A stretch of DNA of 64,000 nt from Hyphomonas polymorpha PS728 (GCF_000685315.1 NZ_ARYM01000015.1:1-64000), one strand, 5' to 3'; positions 1-7,511 are shown, numbered from the stretch's first letter. The notes: generated by a model from the letters alone, not told the origin. Program-made: numbers and translations.

Positions 1-922
1 TCACAGTCGCTGACGGGGAACACTCTTGCCCCTTGCAATCAGGGCAGCCATGCAGTTCAATCCCTATCGTGTAGACAGTCTCTCCGCGAGCGATATGATT
101 GGTTTGGATCATTTCTGCAAAATCAGGACCGTCCACTGGAAGGGTCATTAGCGTGTCGTAATAGTCAGCGAGCTTCTCGATTGTATCAAAGCTCTTTCCG
201 GTCTTGCTCAGTGTACGCAAATATTTGTTACATGGGCGACACGTCAGTTTGTTGCGCAGATTGATAAACATTGCAAATCCGCCGAGCAAAAATCCAACAA
301 ACTGGATTGCAGCCAGCCAATATCCTGCCTGTCCGACTTCACCCATATTATGCTGTAGGCCACGGCCCATGCTATACTGCGCGGTCGTCAGAGACAGTTC
401 GACGTATTCCTGGAAGGAGATTAAATCGCGTGCACGGAAACCTTCTACCATGAGCGTGGCATATTGCGCATAATAGATCAGAATTTGTGTGATTCCCGCA
501 ATGACGATCATCTGTAAGATCAGAAGCGCGTTCGGACGCGTATGAAAATACAGACTTCCGAAATAGTATCCTGAAGCGGCAGCAGCTCCGCAAATGAGCG
601 CGCCAACTGGGATGATGAAAAAGAAGCTGAGCGTATACAGATCAAAGCCCGTGAAGTGCCCGATAGCTGTAACCAGAAGCACGGTCAGCAATGATGTGGC
701 CAATCCGCAGGCAACCACGCCGCTGGTTTTTAAGAAGTCGTCCATCTTGATGAATTCAGTGCGGGATAAGCCCGCAGGAACACGCCGCGAAGCGACATCC
801 ACCTCCTGCGACCCCTGTTCTGCGAGGGAATCCCCCGTTCCCGTTTGCGAAGCCGACTCCAGTCCGTCCAGCAGTTCATTCACAGAGCGCAGATACCGCT
901 CCCCGCTACTGTGATTGCCCAT
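1..922 (-). CDS. Membrane protein with Cys-rich C-terminal tail, partial (3' end outside window)
   Basis: Reading the minus strand from an ATG at 922 gives an uninterrupted frame of 307 codons that runs off the left edge, so the stop is not seen. The first ~60 residues are polar. Hydrophobic stretches follow at about 67-90, 97-126, 132-155 and 200-221, suggesting four membrane segments. The remaining C-terminal part is soluble and carries two CxxC pairs (C228/C231 and C293/C296) plus C301, as in a zinc-binding or redox-active domain. I do not recognise the family. It is less GC-rich than the chromosome to the right and lies inside the putative mobile element, so it is probably accessory cargo. 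The frame was checked codon by codon across the region without a stop. Confidence 0.7.
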   Translation of the reverse strand, partial: MGNHSSGERYLRSVNELLDGLESASQTGTGDSLAEQGSQEVDVASRRVPAGLSRTEFIKMDDFLKTSGVVACGLATSLLTVLLVTAIGHFTGFDLYTLSFFFIIPVGALICGAAAASGYYFGSLYFHTRPNALLILQMIVIAGITQILIYYAQYATLMVEGFRARDLISFQEYVELSLTTAQYSMGRGLQHNMGEVGQAGYWLAAIQFVGFLLGGFAMFINLRNKLTCRPCNKYLRTLSKTGKSFDTIEKLADYYDTLMTLPVDGPDFAEMIQTNHIARGETVYTIGIELHGCPDCKGQECSPSATV

Positions 923-1035
923 CGTAAACTCCAAAATGAATCTTTGGCGTTCACCATACACAGCCTAGCTTAGAGAAAGGTGAAAACACCGCTTGCAATT
1001 TGTCGTTCTGAGCTGGCCTTCTTGCCTTGCGCGCC

Positions 1036-1377
1036 TCACGTAGATGGATCGGCGAAAGCCCGGGCGGTCTCGTCACTCCACAGCAAGCGCTCTGGCTTTC
1101 CGCGCTCGACCGTCTTGCGTGCCCGCTTGATCTCGTTCCCAGCCTTTAGCTGCGGCAGGCGGCTGCCTGCATAATCGTCCTGAGTGATCGTGCATGTGCG
1201 GACCAGTAGCTTGAGCCACCCGTCATCTGTCACTTCCAGCACTTCGGCTGTGACCTGGCGCTCGCCGATGCGCCGCGACTTTGCATTCTTGCGTCGGCGT
1301 TTCTCATAGATGCCTTCCGTCCAACGGATGACATCCGCAACGATGATCCCTTCTGTGGTTGCAATCCAATTCCCCAA
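1036..1377 (-). CDS. Hypothetical basic protein, probably the 3' part of a frameshifted gene
   Basis: The frame encodes up to 113 residues from a TTG at 1377, rich in Lys/Arg in the middle (around KRRRKNAKSRR) and ending in an acidic/mixed tail. No family is recognised. The frame stays open upstream of the TTG, and residues that read naturally continue back to about 1420. There a different frame ends with Glu-Glu-Leu-Glu-Phe-Met-Val and a stop. This suggests that the real protein begins at the ATG at 1540 and that a +1 shift near 1418-1420 splits it. The TTG start is therefore a fallback. It could alternatively be an intact small gene with a non-ATG start. Confidence 0.45.
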   Translation of the reverse strand: MGNWIATTEGIIVADVIRWTEGIYEKRRRKNAKSRRIGERQVTAEVLEVTDDGWLKLLVRTCTITQDDYAGSRLPQLKAGNEIKRARKTVERGKPERLLWSDETARAFADPST

Positions 1378-1417
1378 TCGAACCCCTGCCTGCTCGGCTT
1401 TTATGCTGACATCTTCA

Positions 1418-1540
1418 TTATACCATGAATTCCAGTTCTTCCTTTGACGGATTATGTGATGCTGGGTTTGTTTTGGGTGATGCGGCGCAATAGCCTGTTG
1501 GATTGGTTGGCAAAAAGTTCCCTTGAAATCTGACAGACAT
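1418..1540 (-). pseudogene. Possible 5' part of the frameshifted gene (40 codons)
   Basis: An ATG at 1540 has a GGAG Shine-Dalgarno-like sequence about 8 bases upstream. It opens a 40-residue frame (starting MSVRFQGNFLPTNPTG) that stops at 1418. Directly past the stop, the frame shifted by +1 continues smoothly into the protein ending at 1036. Together they would make a ~165-residue protein. The evidence is only the apparent continuity of the two translations. A homologue covering both halves would settle whether this is a real mutation, a sequencing error or two separate small genes. Confidence 0.3.
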
Positions 1541-1778
1541 TCGCGTGCTCCATCTTCGTGAGCTGTGTACCTCAGGCCCGCCGCCGTTCAACCCAGCTCG
1601 CTTCCTCCACCTTGTTACGTGCAGCTCCGCTCCCTTTGGGGCGCGCCGCAGCTGCGCTGCAATATGCATTGCCGACAAGGTCGGCGGGCGCGGGGTGTGA
1701 TCGCCGTCTCTATGGCCAGAGGTTCTTGGCTCCCATGAAGCCGCGGAATGGTCCGTGGCCAGAACAAGGAGACCTTAA

Positions 1779-2006
1779 ATGGCCAAGAAACCTCAACCCA
1801 AACAGCAGCAGCCGCAAGGCCGCAAACCCACGCACCGCCTCTACCGCGTCGTCGGCGATGGCAAACTGGCAACATGGACACCGATTGGTGCAGCATGGCC
1901 GAACAAAGATGGCATGGGCTTCAGCATCCAGTTGGATGCGATACCACGTGAAGGCCGCGTCATGTTGCGCGTCATCACCGAAAAAGTGGAAGGAGAGCAG
2001 CAATGA
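1779..2006 (+). CDS. Small basic protein of mobile-element type (75 aa)
   Basis: This 75-residue protein begins with a Lys/Gln/Pro-rich basic stretch and continues with a short globular part containing THRLYRVVGDGK and TPIGAAWPNKDGxGF. From memory, this pattern occurs in small hypothetical proteins of alphaproteobacterial plasmids and integrative elements; no function is known to me. An AAGGAGA Shine-Dalgarno sequence sits about 8 bases before the ATG. The stop overlaps the start of the DUF3768 gene by four bases (ATGA), so the two are translationally coupled. The ~240 bases upstream (1541-1778) contain no convincing gene and probably hold the operon promoter. Confidence 0.75.
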   Translation: MAKKPQPKQQQPQGRKPTHRLYRVVGDGKLATWTPIGAAWPNKDGMGFSIQLDAIPREGRVMLRVITEKVEGEQQ

Positions 2007-2341
2007 CAACGCTTTCCTCCGCAAATCGCATCCGCGATCTCAACGACGCCATGCGCAAAGCTGGCATCTCCAGCGGAAAGTGGATGATGACGGCAGGTGT
2101 CATGGCGCAAGGCCCCGACTTCATGCTGCTCGCTACCCGCGCCGTTCAGACCTTCTCGGACTTCTCCGAGGACAATGATCCCTACGGCGAGCACGACTTC
2201 GGTGCTTTCGATATCGCTGGCAAGCGTGTCTTCTGGAAGATCGACTATTACGACCGCGATCTTCGCTACGGATCGGAAGATCCTGCCGATCCTGACGTCA
2301 CCACCCGTGTGCTGACCATCATGCTGGCCTCTGAGTATTGA
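2003..2341 (+). CDS. DUF3768 domain protein
   Basis: The 112-residue product matches the DUF3768 pattern as I know it. It has an N-terminal RIRDLNDAMRK helix, a TAGV strand, the acidic NDPYGEHDFG motif at about residues 60-70, the FWKIDYYD motif, and a DPADPxVTTRVLTIMLA end. The family is found almost only on plasmids and integrative elements of Alphaproteobacteria and has no established function. It overlaps the upstream small gene by ATGA, and the next gene starts eight bases after its stop, so the three form one operon. Confidence 0.85.
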   Translation: MTTLSSANRIRDLNDAMRKAGISSGKWMMTAGVMAQGPDFMLLATRAVQTFSDFSEDNDPYGEHDFGAFDIAGKRVFWKIDYYDRDLRYGSEDPADPDVTTRVLTIMLASEY

Positions 2342-2349
2342 GGCCAGCC

Positions 2350-2646
2350 ATGAGCAAAGCATCACACATCATCATCAACGAAGTGATCGACTGGCAGGGC
2401 TTGTCCCTGTCAGTCACCTTCTCCCCCGACTGGAATGGTTGGGGGCATGTCGCCCATATGGAGATCGAGACCATCAAGCCCGCCCGTGCGCCGAACCCGA
2501 TTTCGGAAACGGGCTACAAGTCGCATTTTCTGCCTCTGAACGAGGTCGAAAACGTCGAAGAACTGCGGGCTTACATTCTTGCCTGGCTGACAGAAGCGGC
2601 GAAAAAATCCGACTGGAAGGCTCATGCCCAGTTGTCGCTGTTCTAG
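2350..2646 (+). CDS. Conserved hypothetical protein of integrative elements (98 aa)
   Basis: I chose the ATG at 2350 because GAGG lies 6-9 bases upstream, overlapping the preceding stop; a TTG 12 bases earlier is possible. The product has a WQGLSLSVTFSPDW strand region, a central HMEIETI strand, an ETGYKSHFLP motif, a helix ending in AYILAWLTEAAK and a C-terminal LSLF. From memory this architecture recurs downstream of DUF3768-type genes in alphaproteobacterial mobile DNA; the function is unknown. About nine bases after its stop begins the first copy of a repeated non-coding element. Confidence 0.75.
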   Translation: MSKASHIIINEVIDWQGLSLSVTFSPDWNGWGHVAHMEIETIKPARAPNPISETGYKSHFLPLNEVENVEELRAYILAWLTEAAKKSDWKAHAQLSLF

Positions 2647-2655
2647 CGACGCCTT

Positions 2656-2757
2656 GGGCGCGCCTCTTCGGGTCGGGCTCTCGTGAACCAAGCCCCGCCG
2701 CAAAGACAGCGGCGGGGCTCGGCCATGCGGCTTCGATCCCGCGCGCTTTCGAATTGC
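2656..2757 (+). repeat. Non-coding element, copy 1 (post-gene repeat)
   Basis: This stretch shares two blocks with 7265-7352, in the same orientation. Block A (2666-2694 versus 7275-7303) is 29 bases with one difference. Block B (2728-2757 versus 7323-7352) is 30 bases with three differences. Between the blocks, copy 1 has a perfect 11-bp-stem hairpin at 2691-2719 (AGCCCCGCCGC, 7-base loop, complementary arm) that copy 2 lacks. No reading frame is supported. Each copy starts about 8-10 bases after the stop codon of an unrelated gene. A transcription-termination or recombination role is possible but unproven. Confidence 0.75.
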
Positions 2758-2826
2758 AGGGCTTTAGAGCTGGGATGTAAAAAAATTCAATAAAATCAGT
2801 ATTTGAAAGTATATTATGTTTGTTTT

Positions 2827-2847
2827 AGTTCATCATTCTGATGAACT
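2827..2847. promoter_or_regulatory. Palindromic operator candidate upstream of the AbiE cassette
   Basis: AGTTCATCA and TGATGAACT form a perfect 9-bp inverted repeat around TTC. A further half-site, AGTTCAT, lies at 2904-2910, just before the antitoxin start. Between them TTGGCG (2865-2870) and TATATT (2887-2892), 16 bases apart, form a plausible promoter. AbiEi antitoxins are known to repress their own operon by binding inverted repeats, so this is the likely autoregulatory site. That assignment is inference. Confidence 0.55.
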
Positions 2848-2916
2848 ATCGCAGATGAAAGCTATTGGCGCTGGGCGCGGGATTAGTATATTATGGCTGT
2901 AGAAGTTCATTGATTC

Positions 2917-3735
2917 GTGGAATTGCAGCAGTTGAATAGCATCCCGTCCATTCCAGAAGGCCGCCAGCAACTCGCCCATCTTGTGGCGGGGGCGGGCGAT
3001 GTGATCCAGATCGATGATGCCGTGCGCGTCTTGGGTCTCGACCGAACCGTCGCTGCGAAAACCCTCGCGCGCTGGACCAACCAAGGTTGGCTGCGGCGCG
3101 TCCGGCGGGGCGTCTACGTTCCTGTGTCGCTCGACTCCTTGAGCAGCCAGCATGTGCTTGATGATCCGTGGGTATTGGTGCCTGGGCTCTTTGGCCCCGC
3201 CTATGTGGGCGGGCGCACCGCCGCCGAATACTGGGATCTGACCGAACAGCTCTTCAACGACATCGTCGTGATGACCGCCCAGTCTGTGCGTTCAAAGTCG
3301 CAGCAGCGGCACGGCGCGACCTTTACCCTCAAGCACATTCAGGAACGCAAGATATTCGGATGCAAGCCCGTCTGGCGCGGGCGCACGAAAGTCATGGTCT
3401 CGGACCTTGAGCGCTCCATTATCGATACGCTCGATGATCCCGCCATCGGCGGCGGCATCCAGCAAGTCTCCGACTGCTTTGGTGAATACCTCAAACGCAA
3501 GGATCGCAAAGATCATTTGCTGATCTCCTATGGGGAGCGGTTGGGGAATGGCGCTGTCTTTAAGCGCCTCGGCTTTCTGGCGGAGCAGCGCGGGGAAGAG
3601 GCGCTGGTGCAGGCCTGCCTGGAGCGTCTGACGAAGGGCGCCATCAAACTTGATCCTGCGCAGGATTGCCCGAAGCTGGTGACACGCTGGCGCATATGGA
3701 TTCCCGCGCGCTGGAAAGCAGGGATGCAGACATGA
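2917..3735 (+). CDS. abiEi: AbiEi-family antitoxin (type IV toxin-antitoxin)
   Basis: This 272-residue protein has the AbiEi layout. An N-terminal winged-helix domain (about residues 25-75) includes the LRRVRRGVYVPV wing. A C-terminal AbiEi domain follows, with the AAEYWDLTEQLF and VSDLERSIIDTLDDP segments typical of the family. AbiEi proteins bind the operon promoter and counteract the nucleotidyltransferase toxin without forming a stable complex. The start is uncertain: a GTG at 2917 is the first usable codon, since an ATG at 2893 runs into a stop, and TTG codons at 2923 and 2932 are alternatives. The stop overlaps the toxin ATG by four bases, giving coupled translation. Confidence 0.85.
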   Translation: MELQQLNSIPSIPEGRQQLAHLVAGAGDVIQIDDAVRVLGLDRTVAAKTLARWTNQGWLRRVRRGVYVPVSLDSLSSQHVLDDPWVLVPGLFGPAYVGGRTAAEYWDLTEQLFNDIVVMTAQSVRSKSQQRHGATFTLKHIQERKIFGCKPVWRGRTKVMVSDLERSIIDTLDDPAIGGGIQQVSDCFGEYLKRKDRKDHLLISYGERLGNGAVFKRLGFLAEQRGEEALVQACLERLTKGAIKLDPAQDCPKLVTRWRIWIPARWKAGMQT

Positions 3736-5153
3736 TCGAACGCCGCGAAATCCTTGATATGGCGACACGCATGTCGCTGACGCCGCATGTCGTCGAGAAA
3801 GACTATGTGCTGGGCTGGATGCTGGCGGGCATCAGCGCGCATGACGCGCTGCGCGATAGCTGGCTATTCAAGGGCGGTACGTGTCTGAAGAAATGCTTCT
3901 TCGAAACCTATCGTTTCTCCGAAGACCTTGATTTTACCCTGACCGATGCCTCCCATCTGGACGAAGAGTTCTTGAAGCAAACCTTCAGCGAAATCGGCGA
4001 CTGGATTTACGAGCGCACAGGCATCGAGATTCCCGCCGAAAAGCAGGCATTCGACATCTATACCAATCCGCGTGGCTCAACCTCATGCCAGGGCAAAATC
4101 AGCTATCGCGGCCCGATAGCACCGCGCGACCTGCCGCGTATCAAGCTCGACCTCACAGCCGACGAACGCATTGTCCTTGCACCAAATCGTGTGAGTGTTT
4201 TTCATCCTTATACGGACGCACCCGAAGAAGGGATCGACGTTCTTGCATACGCCTATGAGGAGCTGTTCGGTGAAAAGGTGAGGGCGCTCGCCGAACGCAC
4301 GCGCCCGCGCGACCTCTACGATGTCGTGAACCTTTTCAGGAATGGGGAAGCGCTGCCATCACCCTCGGTGCTGCTCGATGTCCTGCGCCAGAAATGTGAG
4401 TTCAAAGGCATCAATGTGCCCGTGCTTGCCGATCTTGAAGAGCATCGGGGCGAACTGGAAAACCTCTGGCAGAGCATGCTCGCGCATCAGCTTCCAATTC
4501 TGCCGCCTTACGAAAACTTCTGGGAAGAACTGCCCGCCTTCTTTGAATGGCTTGCAGGTGGCGCAGCGCCTGTCATCCCCGCGAGATACGCCGTAGGCGC
4601 TGGCGAAGTCGTCTTGCGCGCACGCGATATGCGCTTGCCCGTCTCTGGCCAGGCGCAATCCATGATCGAGATCATCCGCTTCGCAGCAGGCAACCGCTTG
4701 CTGGTCGAACTCGACTACCAAGGCTCCACACGCCGCATCGAGCCTTACTCTCTGCGCCGCACGCAAGACGGAAACATCGTCTTGCATGCATGGAACACCG
4801 ACAAGAACGAGCATCGCAGCTATCGCCTTGATCGCATGCAGGGCGCCCGCGTGACCAATCGCAGCTTTGTGCCGCGCTACGCCATAGAACTGGGGCCAGA
4901 AGGGCCAGTGCAGGTCTCCGCATCAAGCGCACGGCCGCAATCCTATACGCCGCGCGCGCCGCAAATCAGGCCGACACGCGCACCGACGCGCCGCAGCACG
5001 GGCTTTGGACAGCCCGTGCACATCTATCAATGTCCTGTTTGCAACAAGAAGTTCCGTCGCCGCACGCATGACAGTCAACTCAATCCACATAAGAATGATT
5101 GGGGCGGCCAGTGCTCAGGCCGCAGAGGATTCTTTGTAGAGACGAAGTACTGA
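3732..5153 (+). CDS. abiEii: AbiEii-family nucleotidyltransferase toxin fused to WYL domain and zinc ribbon
   Basis: The ATG at 3732 overlaps the antitoxin stop (ATGA) and gives 473 residues; a longer TTG-started frame from 3666 is less likely. Residues ~1-270 are an AbiEii/DUF1814 nucleotidyltransferase, with a VxEKDYVL N-terminus, the FKGGT motif (G48-G49-T50), the SEDLDF acidic motif (D65, D67), and a later helix with E181-K182 and the RPRDLYD motif (D194). Two additions are unusual. About residues 310-385 read as a WYL-type domain (IEIIRFAAGNRLLVELDYQG, RRIEPYSLRR). The C-terminus has a putative zinc ribbon with C434, C437, nearby histidines and C461. The extra domains could sense a nucleic-acid or nucleotide ligand and gate the toxin. 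Only the enzyme family is secure; the gating idea is inference. Confidence 0.85.
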   Translation: MIERREILDMATRMSLTPHVVEKDYVLGWMLAGISAHDALRDSWLFKGGTCLKKCFFETYRFSEDLDFTLTDASHLDEEFLKQTFSEIGDWIYERTGIEIPAEKQAFDIYTNPRGSTSCQGKISYRGPIAPRDLPRIKLDLTADERIVLAPNRVSVFHPYTDAPEEGIDVLAYAYEELFGEKVRALAERTRPRDLYDVVNLFRNGEALPSPSVLLDVLRQKCEFKGINVPVLADLEEHRGELENLWQSMLAHQLPILPPYENFWEELPAFFEWLAGGAAPVIPARYAVGAGEVVLRARDMRLPVSGQAQSMIEIIRFAAGNRLLVELDYQGSTRRIEPYSLRRTQDGNIVLHAWNTDKNEHRSYRLDRMQGARVTNRSFVPRYAIELGPEGPVQVSASSARPQSYTPRAPQIRPTRAPTRRSTGFGQPVHIYQCPVCNKKFRRRTHDSQLNPHKNDWGGQCSGRRGFFVETKY

Positions 5154-5165
5154 CGGCAGGCAATC

Positions 5166-7256
5166 GTGGCGGGCAAGAAGCAACATCACATTCCGCAGTC
5201 TTTGCAGCGTGGGTTTCTCTTCGATGCGAAGGCCGAGAAAACCTATGTGCATCGCCGCAAGGGTGTCATCCATCCCGCATCGATCGCAGATGTGGCGGCG
5301 CAGCGGTTTTTTTATTCGCGCCTGTCGAGCGATGGCAGCAAGACGCTCGACGACAAGATCACGGACTACGAGAACCGGCTCGGCGGGCTGCTGATCTCGC
5401 TTCGTTCCGTCGATATTGACGGCGCTGTCGATCCCGCGCTGGCAGCCGAAGTCATCGCGCATCTGACGCCGCGCAGCGCCAACATGCGCCGCATGTTCGG
5501 AAGCGGGATGCAGCAGCTTATGACGGCCGCTGCGGAAGCCTTTTCCGACGAAGACACTGTCGTGCAGATGCTTGGCTTGTCTGAACCGGGGCCGAATGCC
5601 GTCTGGAACGAACACATCTCGCGTATGTTCGATAAAGAGCCGCAGCTTAAGACGATGCTCGACCTTCTCCAGCTACCAGACGATCTGCTGGAAAGGCTGA
5701 TTTTCATGGCTGCAAAAGAGCATTTCCTCGGTCGCTACGGCGCCAAGAGTCTCGGCATCATGGAGGCCTTCACCTCCGTATTGGACGGTCTCGATGATAT
5801 AGTCCGCGACGGGCACAATAAAGCGCTTGGCAATGGATTGGTCGCGATGGCGCGCAAGGAATCGCTGGAGGCCCTCGAATGGCGCATTAGGGCAGCGCCG
5901 CCGGAAGGCGCGATCCTGCCGGATTGCGTCGCAATCGGCGCTGATGATGAGGGCGGAACGTTCTTTCCCTACATGATGACCAATACGGCGAGCGTGTCCG
6001 CTGTGGTGATGCCGATCACGTCTACAAAACTGCTGGTGGGTGTGAGAGTTGGCCATGCTGCGCCAGTTCTTTCCGACTTCAACAAGGATGCATCGGCGTG
6101 CAGTGATGAACTCTTTATCACCGCATCGTCCGCATCGGTCTTCGCTGAGATCAGCGCGAACTTGGGAGAACGTTGGTCGGCCGAAATCGATGCCGTCGTG
6201 CAAGGGGCACTAAAGGACATTCTTCCAAACAAGAAGTCTGCCCGCGAACTCAGCGGAGAACCGCCGCCGTTGTCGCCGCTGAGCTACCAACTCTCCTTCA
6301 CGGGGCTTGGAACAGATGAGGAGATCACGCCGCTCAGCGAGAAAACGCAGAGGCTCGTAGGCCAAATTCGGCCGCTCTTCGATCTCGACCGTTTGGACGG
6401 AATTACATTCGCCGCTGACCATGAAGCGGCGCTCACGGAGTTGGAGCGCGGCTTCGATGTGAACGTTACGCCGGAAGGAATGCCGGAAGATATCGCGCAA
6501 GGGGTATCGACCGCCGTAGTGTTGCGCGACGGTGTGCTGAAGGTGCGTATCGTCATGCACGCAGCTTACGGACAAGCCCTGGTGGCCAATGATGTCCAAG
6601 ACGCGGAGGTAGCGCTGCACTTTCTAGTGGCGGGTCTCGCTCAAGCCTGCACGCTTAATCGGATCGAGAAAGCGCTGCCCGAATTTCTCATGACGCCTGT
6701 GATGATGTCCGATCACGACGGCGTCCTGCATTGCGCGGTCCGCAAGGCGATCCGCGCCTATCGCTACGCGCGCGACAGCACCGAATTCGGCGCGGATGAT
6801 GTAGTCGAAGAGGAATTCTCAAAATATCTGATCAGCACGTTCGATAGTGCCACAACGGCGCTCAAACAAGCCAAAGAAGCCCATGCGCAGAGCGAGAATT
6901 TCCCCGTGCTGTTTGAAGCCGCACACGGCATGGCCAGCAATATGCTGATCAGCGCGGCGCGCCTGATCGGCCACCGTCACGGCATGGGGCAATTGGGTTT
7001 CCCCGGCGCTGAAACGGAAGTCGGCGCAGTTATGGCATCACGACAGCTCACCAATTGGATCGAGGTGTTCTCCAAAGACCTACAGCGCTTCTGGCAGAAA
7101 GATCAGTGGACGCGAAAAGACTTCTACGCGCTCAACATCCATGCCGAGCGCGTCCTTTGGGCGAATGGCATTGTTCTCTGGCGCGAACCTAATGGGCAGG
7201 GAACGATGATCATGGCCGCGCCACATAATGCCGCGTCACTTCAGCTCCAACCGTAA
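5166..7256 (+). CDS. DUF4238 family protein, unusually long (696 aa)
   Basis: The start is a GTG twelve bases after the AbiEii stop, so it is probably co-transcribed with the toxin genes. The N-terminus has the DUF4238 signature: KKQHHIPQ (H7, H8, P10), then a segment around residues 25-55 containing YVHRRKG and RFFYSRL. DUF4238 proteins as I know them are about 300 residues and uncharacterised, and are often seen near defence genes. This one has a further ~400 residues with no domain I recognise. No membrane segment or signal peptide is evident. A third component of the AbiE cassette or an independent cargo gene are both possible. Confidence 0.75.
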   Translation: MAGKKQHHIPQSLQRGFLFDAKAEKTYVHRRKGVIHPASIADVAAQRFFYSRLSSDGSKTLDDKITDYENRLGGLLISLRSVDIDGAVDPALAAEVIAHLTPRSANMRRMFGSGMQQLMTAAAEAFSDEDTVVQMLGLSEPGPNAVWNEHISRMFDKEPQLKTMLDLLQLPDDLLERLIFMAAKEHFLGRYGAKSLGIMEAFTSVLDGLDDIVRDGHNKALGNGLVAMARKESLEALEWRIRAAPPEGAILPDCVAIGADDEGGTFFPYMMTNTASVSAVVMPITSTKLLVGVRVGHAAPVLSDFNKDASACSDELFITASSASVFAEISANLGERWSAEIDAVVQGALKDILPNKKSARELSGEPPPLSPLSYQLSFTGLGTDEEITPLSEKTQRLVGQIRPLFDLDRLDGITFAADHEAALTELERGFDVNVTPEGMPEDIAQGVSTAVVLRDGVLKVRIVMHAAYGQALVANDVQDAEVALHFLVAGLAQACTLNRIEKALPEFLMTPVMMSDHDGVLHCAVRKAIRAYRYARDSTEFGADDVVEEEFSKYLISTFDSATTALKQAKEAHAQSENFPVLFEAAHGMASNMLISAARLIGHRHGMGQLGFPGAETEVGAVMASRQLTNWIEVFSKDLQRFWQKDQWTRKDFYALNIHAERVLWANGIVLWREPNGQGTMIMAAPHNAASLQLQP

Positions 7257-7264
7257 TCAATCAC

Positions 7265-7352
7265 GGGCGCGTTCCTTCGGGTCGGGCTCTCGTGAACCGA
7301 GCCGCTGCGCGTCTCTGCCCTTCGGCTTCGATCCCTCGCGCTTTCGGATCGC
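7265..7352 (+). repeat. Non-coding element, copy 2 (post-gene repeat)
   Basis: Second copy of the element at 2656-2757, in direct orientation, starting 8 bases after the DUF4238 stop. Blocks A and B are conserved and only the spacer between them differs. Here the block A stem GGCTC/GAGCC is perfect. It opens a 377-base gene-free stretch (7257-7633) that otherwise holds GC-rich sequence of no recognised type, the terminator at 7487-7511, and an AT-rich promoter-like region before the next operon. Confidence 0.75.
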
Positions 7353-7486
7353 GGCTGCGCCGCGCACGCTACTCAGGGGCTTTGCCCCTCGCGCACGCAA
7401 GGCATCCAAACGTCTCCACGCCTGACGGCGCGGACCCTCGTTCGGAGCCTCCTTGCGCTTGCTACCCCCATCCTCGCCGGAAGGCA

Positions 7487-7511
7487 GGGTTGCATATGCA
7501 ACCCCTTTTTT
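7487..7511 (+). terminator. Rho-independent terminator
   Basis: GGGTTGCATATGCAACCC is a perfect palindrome followed by C and six T residues. It is a classic intrinsic terminator on the plus strand and would end transcription of the AbiE-DUF4238 operon before the next unit begins. Confidence 0.8.

Noticed and set aside
1541-1678. N-terminal extension of the 40-codon minus-strand frame
   Set aside because: The upstream part has unnatural composition and no ribosome site; the ATG at 1540 is preferred.
1558-2178. 206-residue plus-strand reading frame
   Set aside because: It overlaps the well-supported 75-residue and DUF3768 genes in another frame and is rich in Arg/Ser/Pro without any motif. 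It is a shadow frame.
3666-3731. TTG start for the AbiEii toxin
   Set aside because: The ATG at 3732 overlaps the antitoxin stop as ATGA, a common coupling. The extra 22 residues lie inside the antitoxin gene and do not resemble the family.
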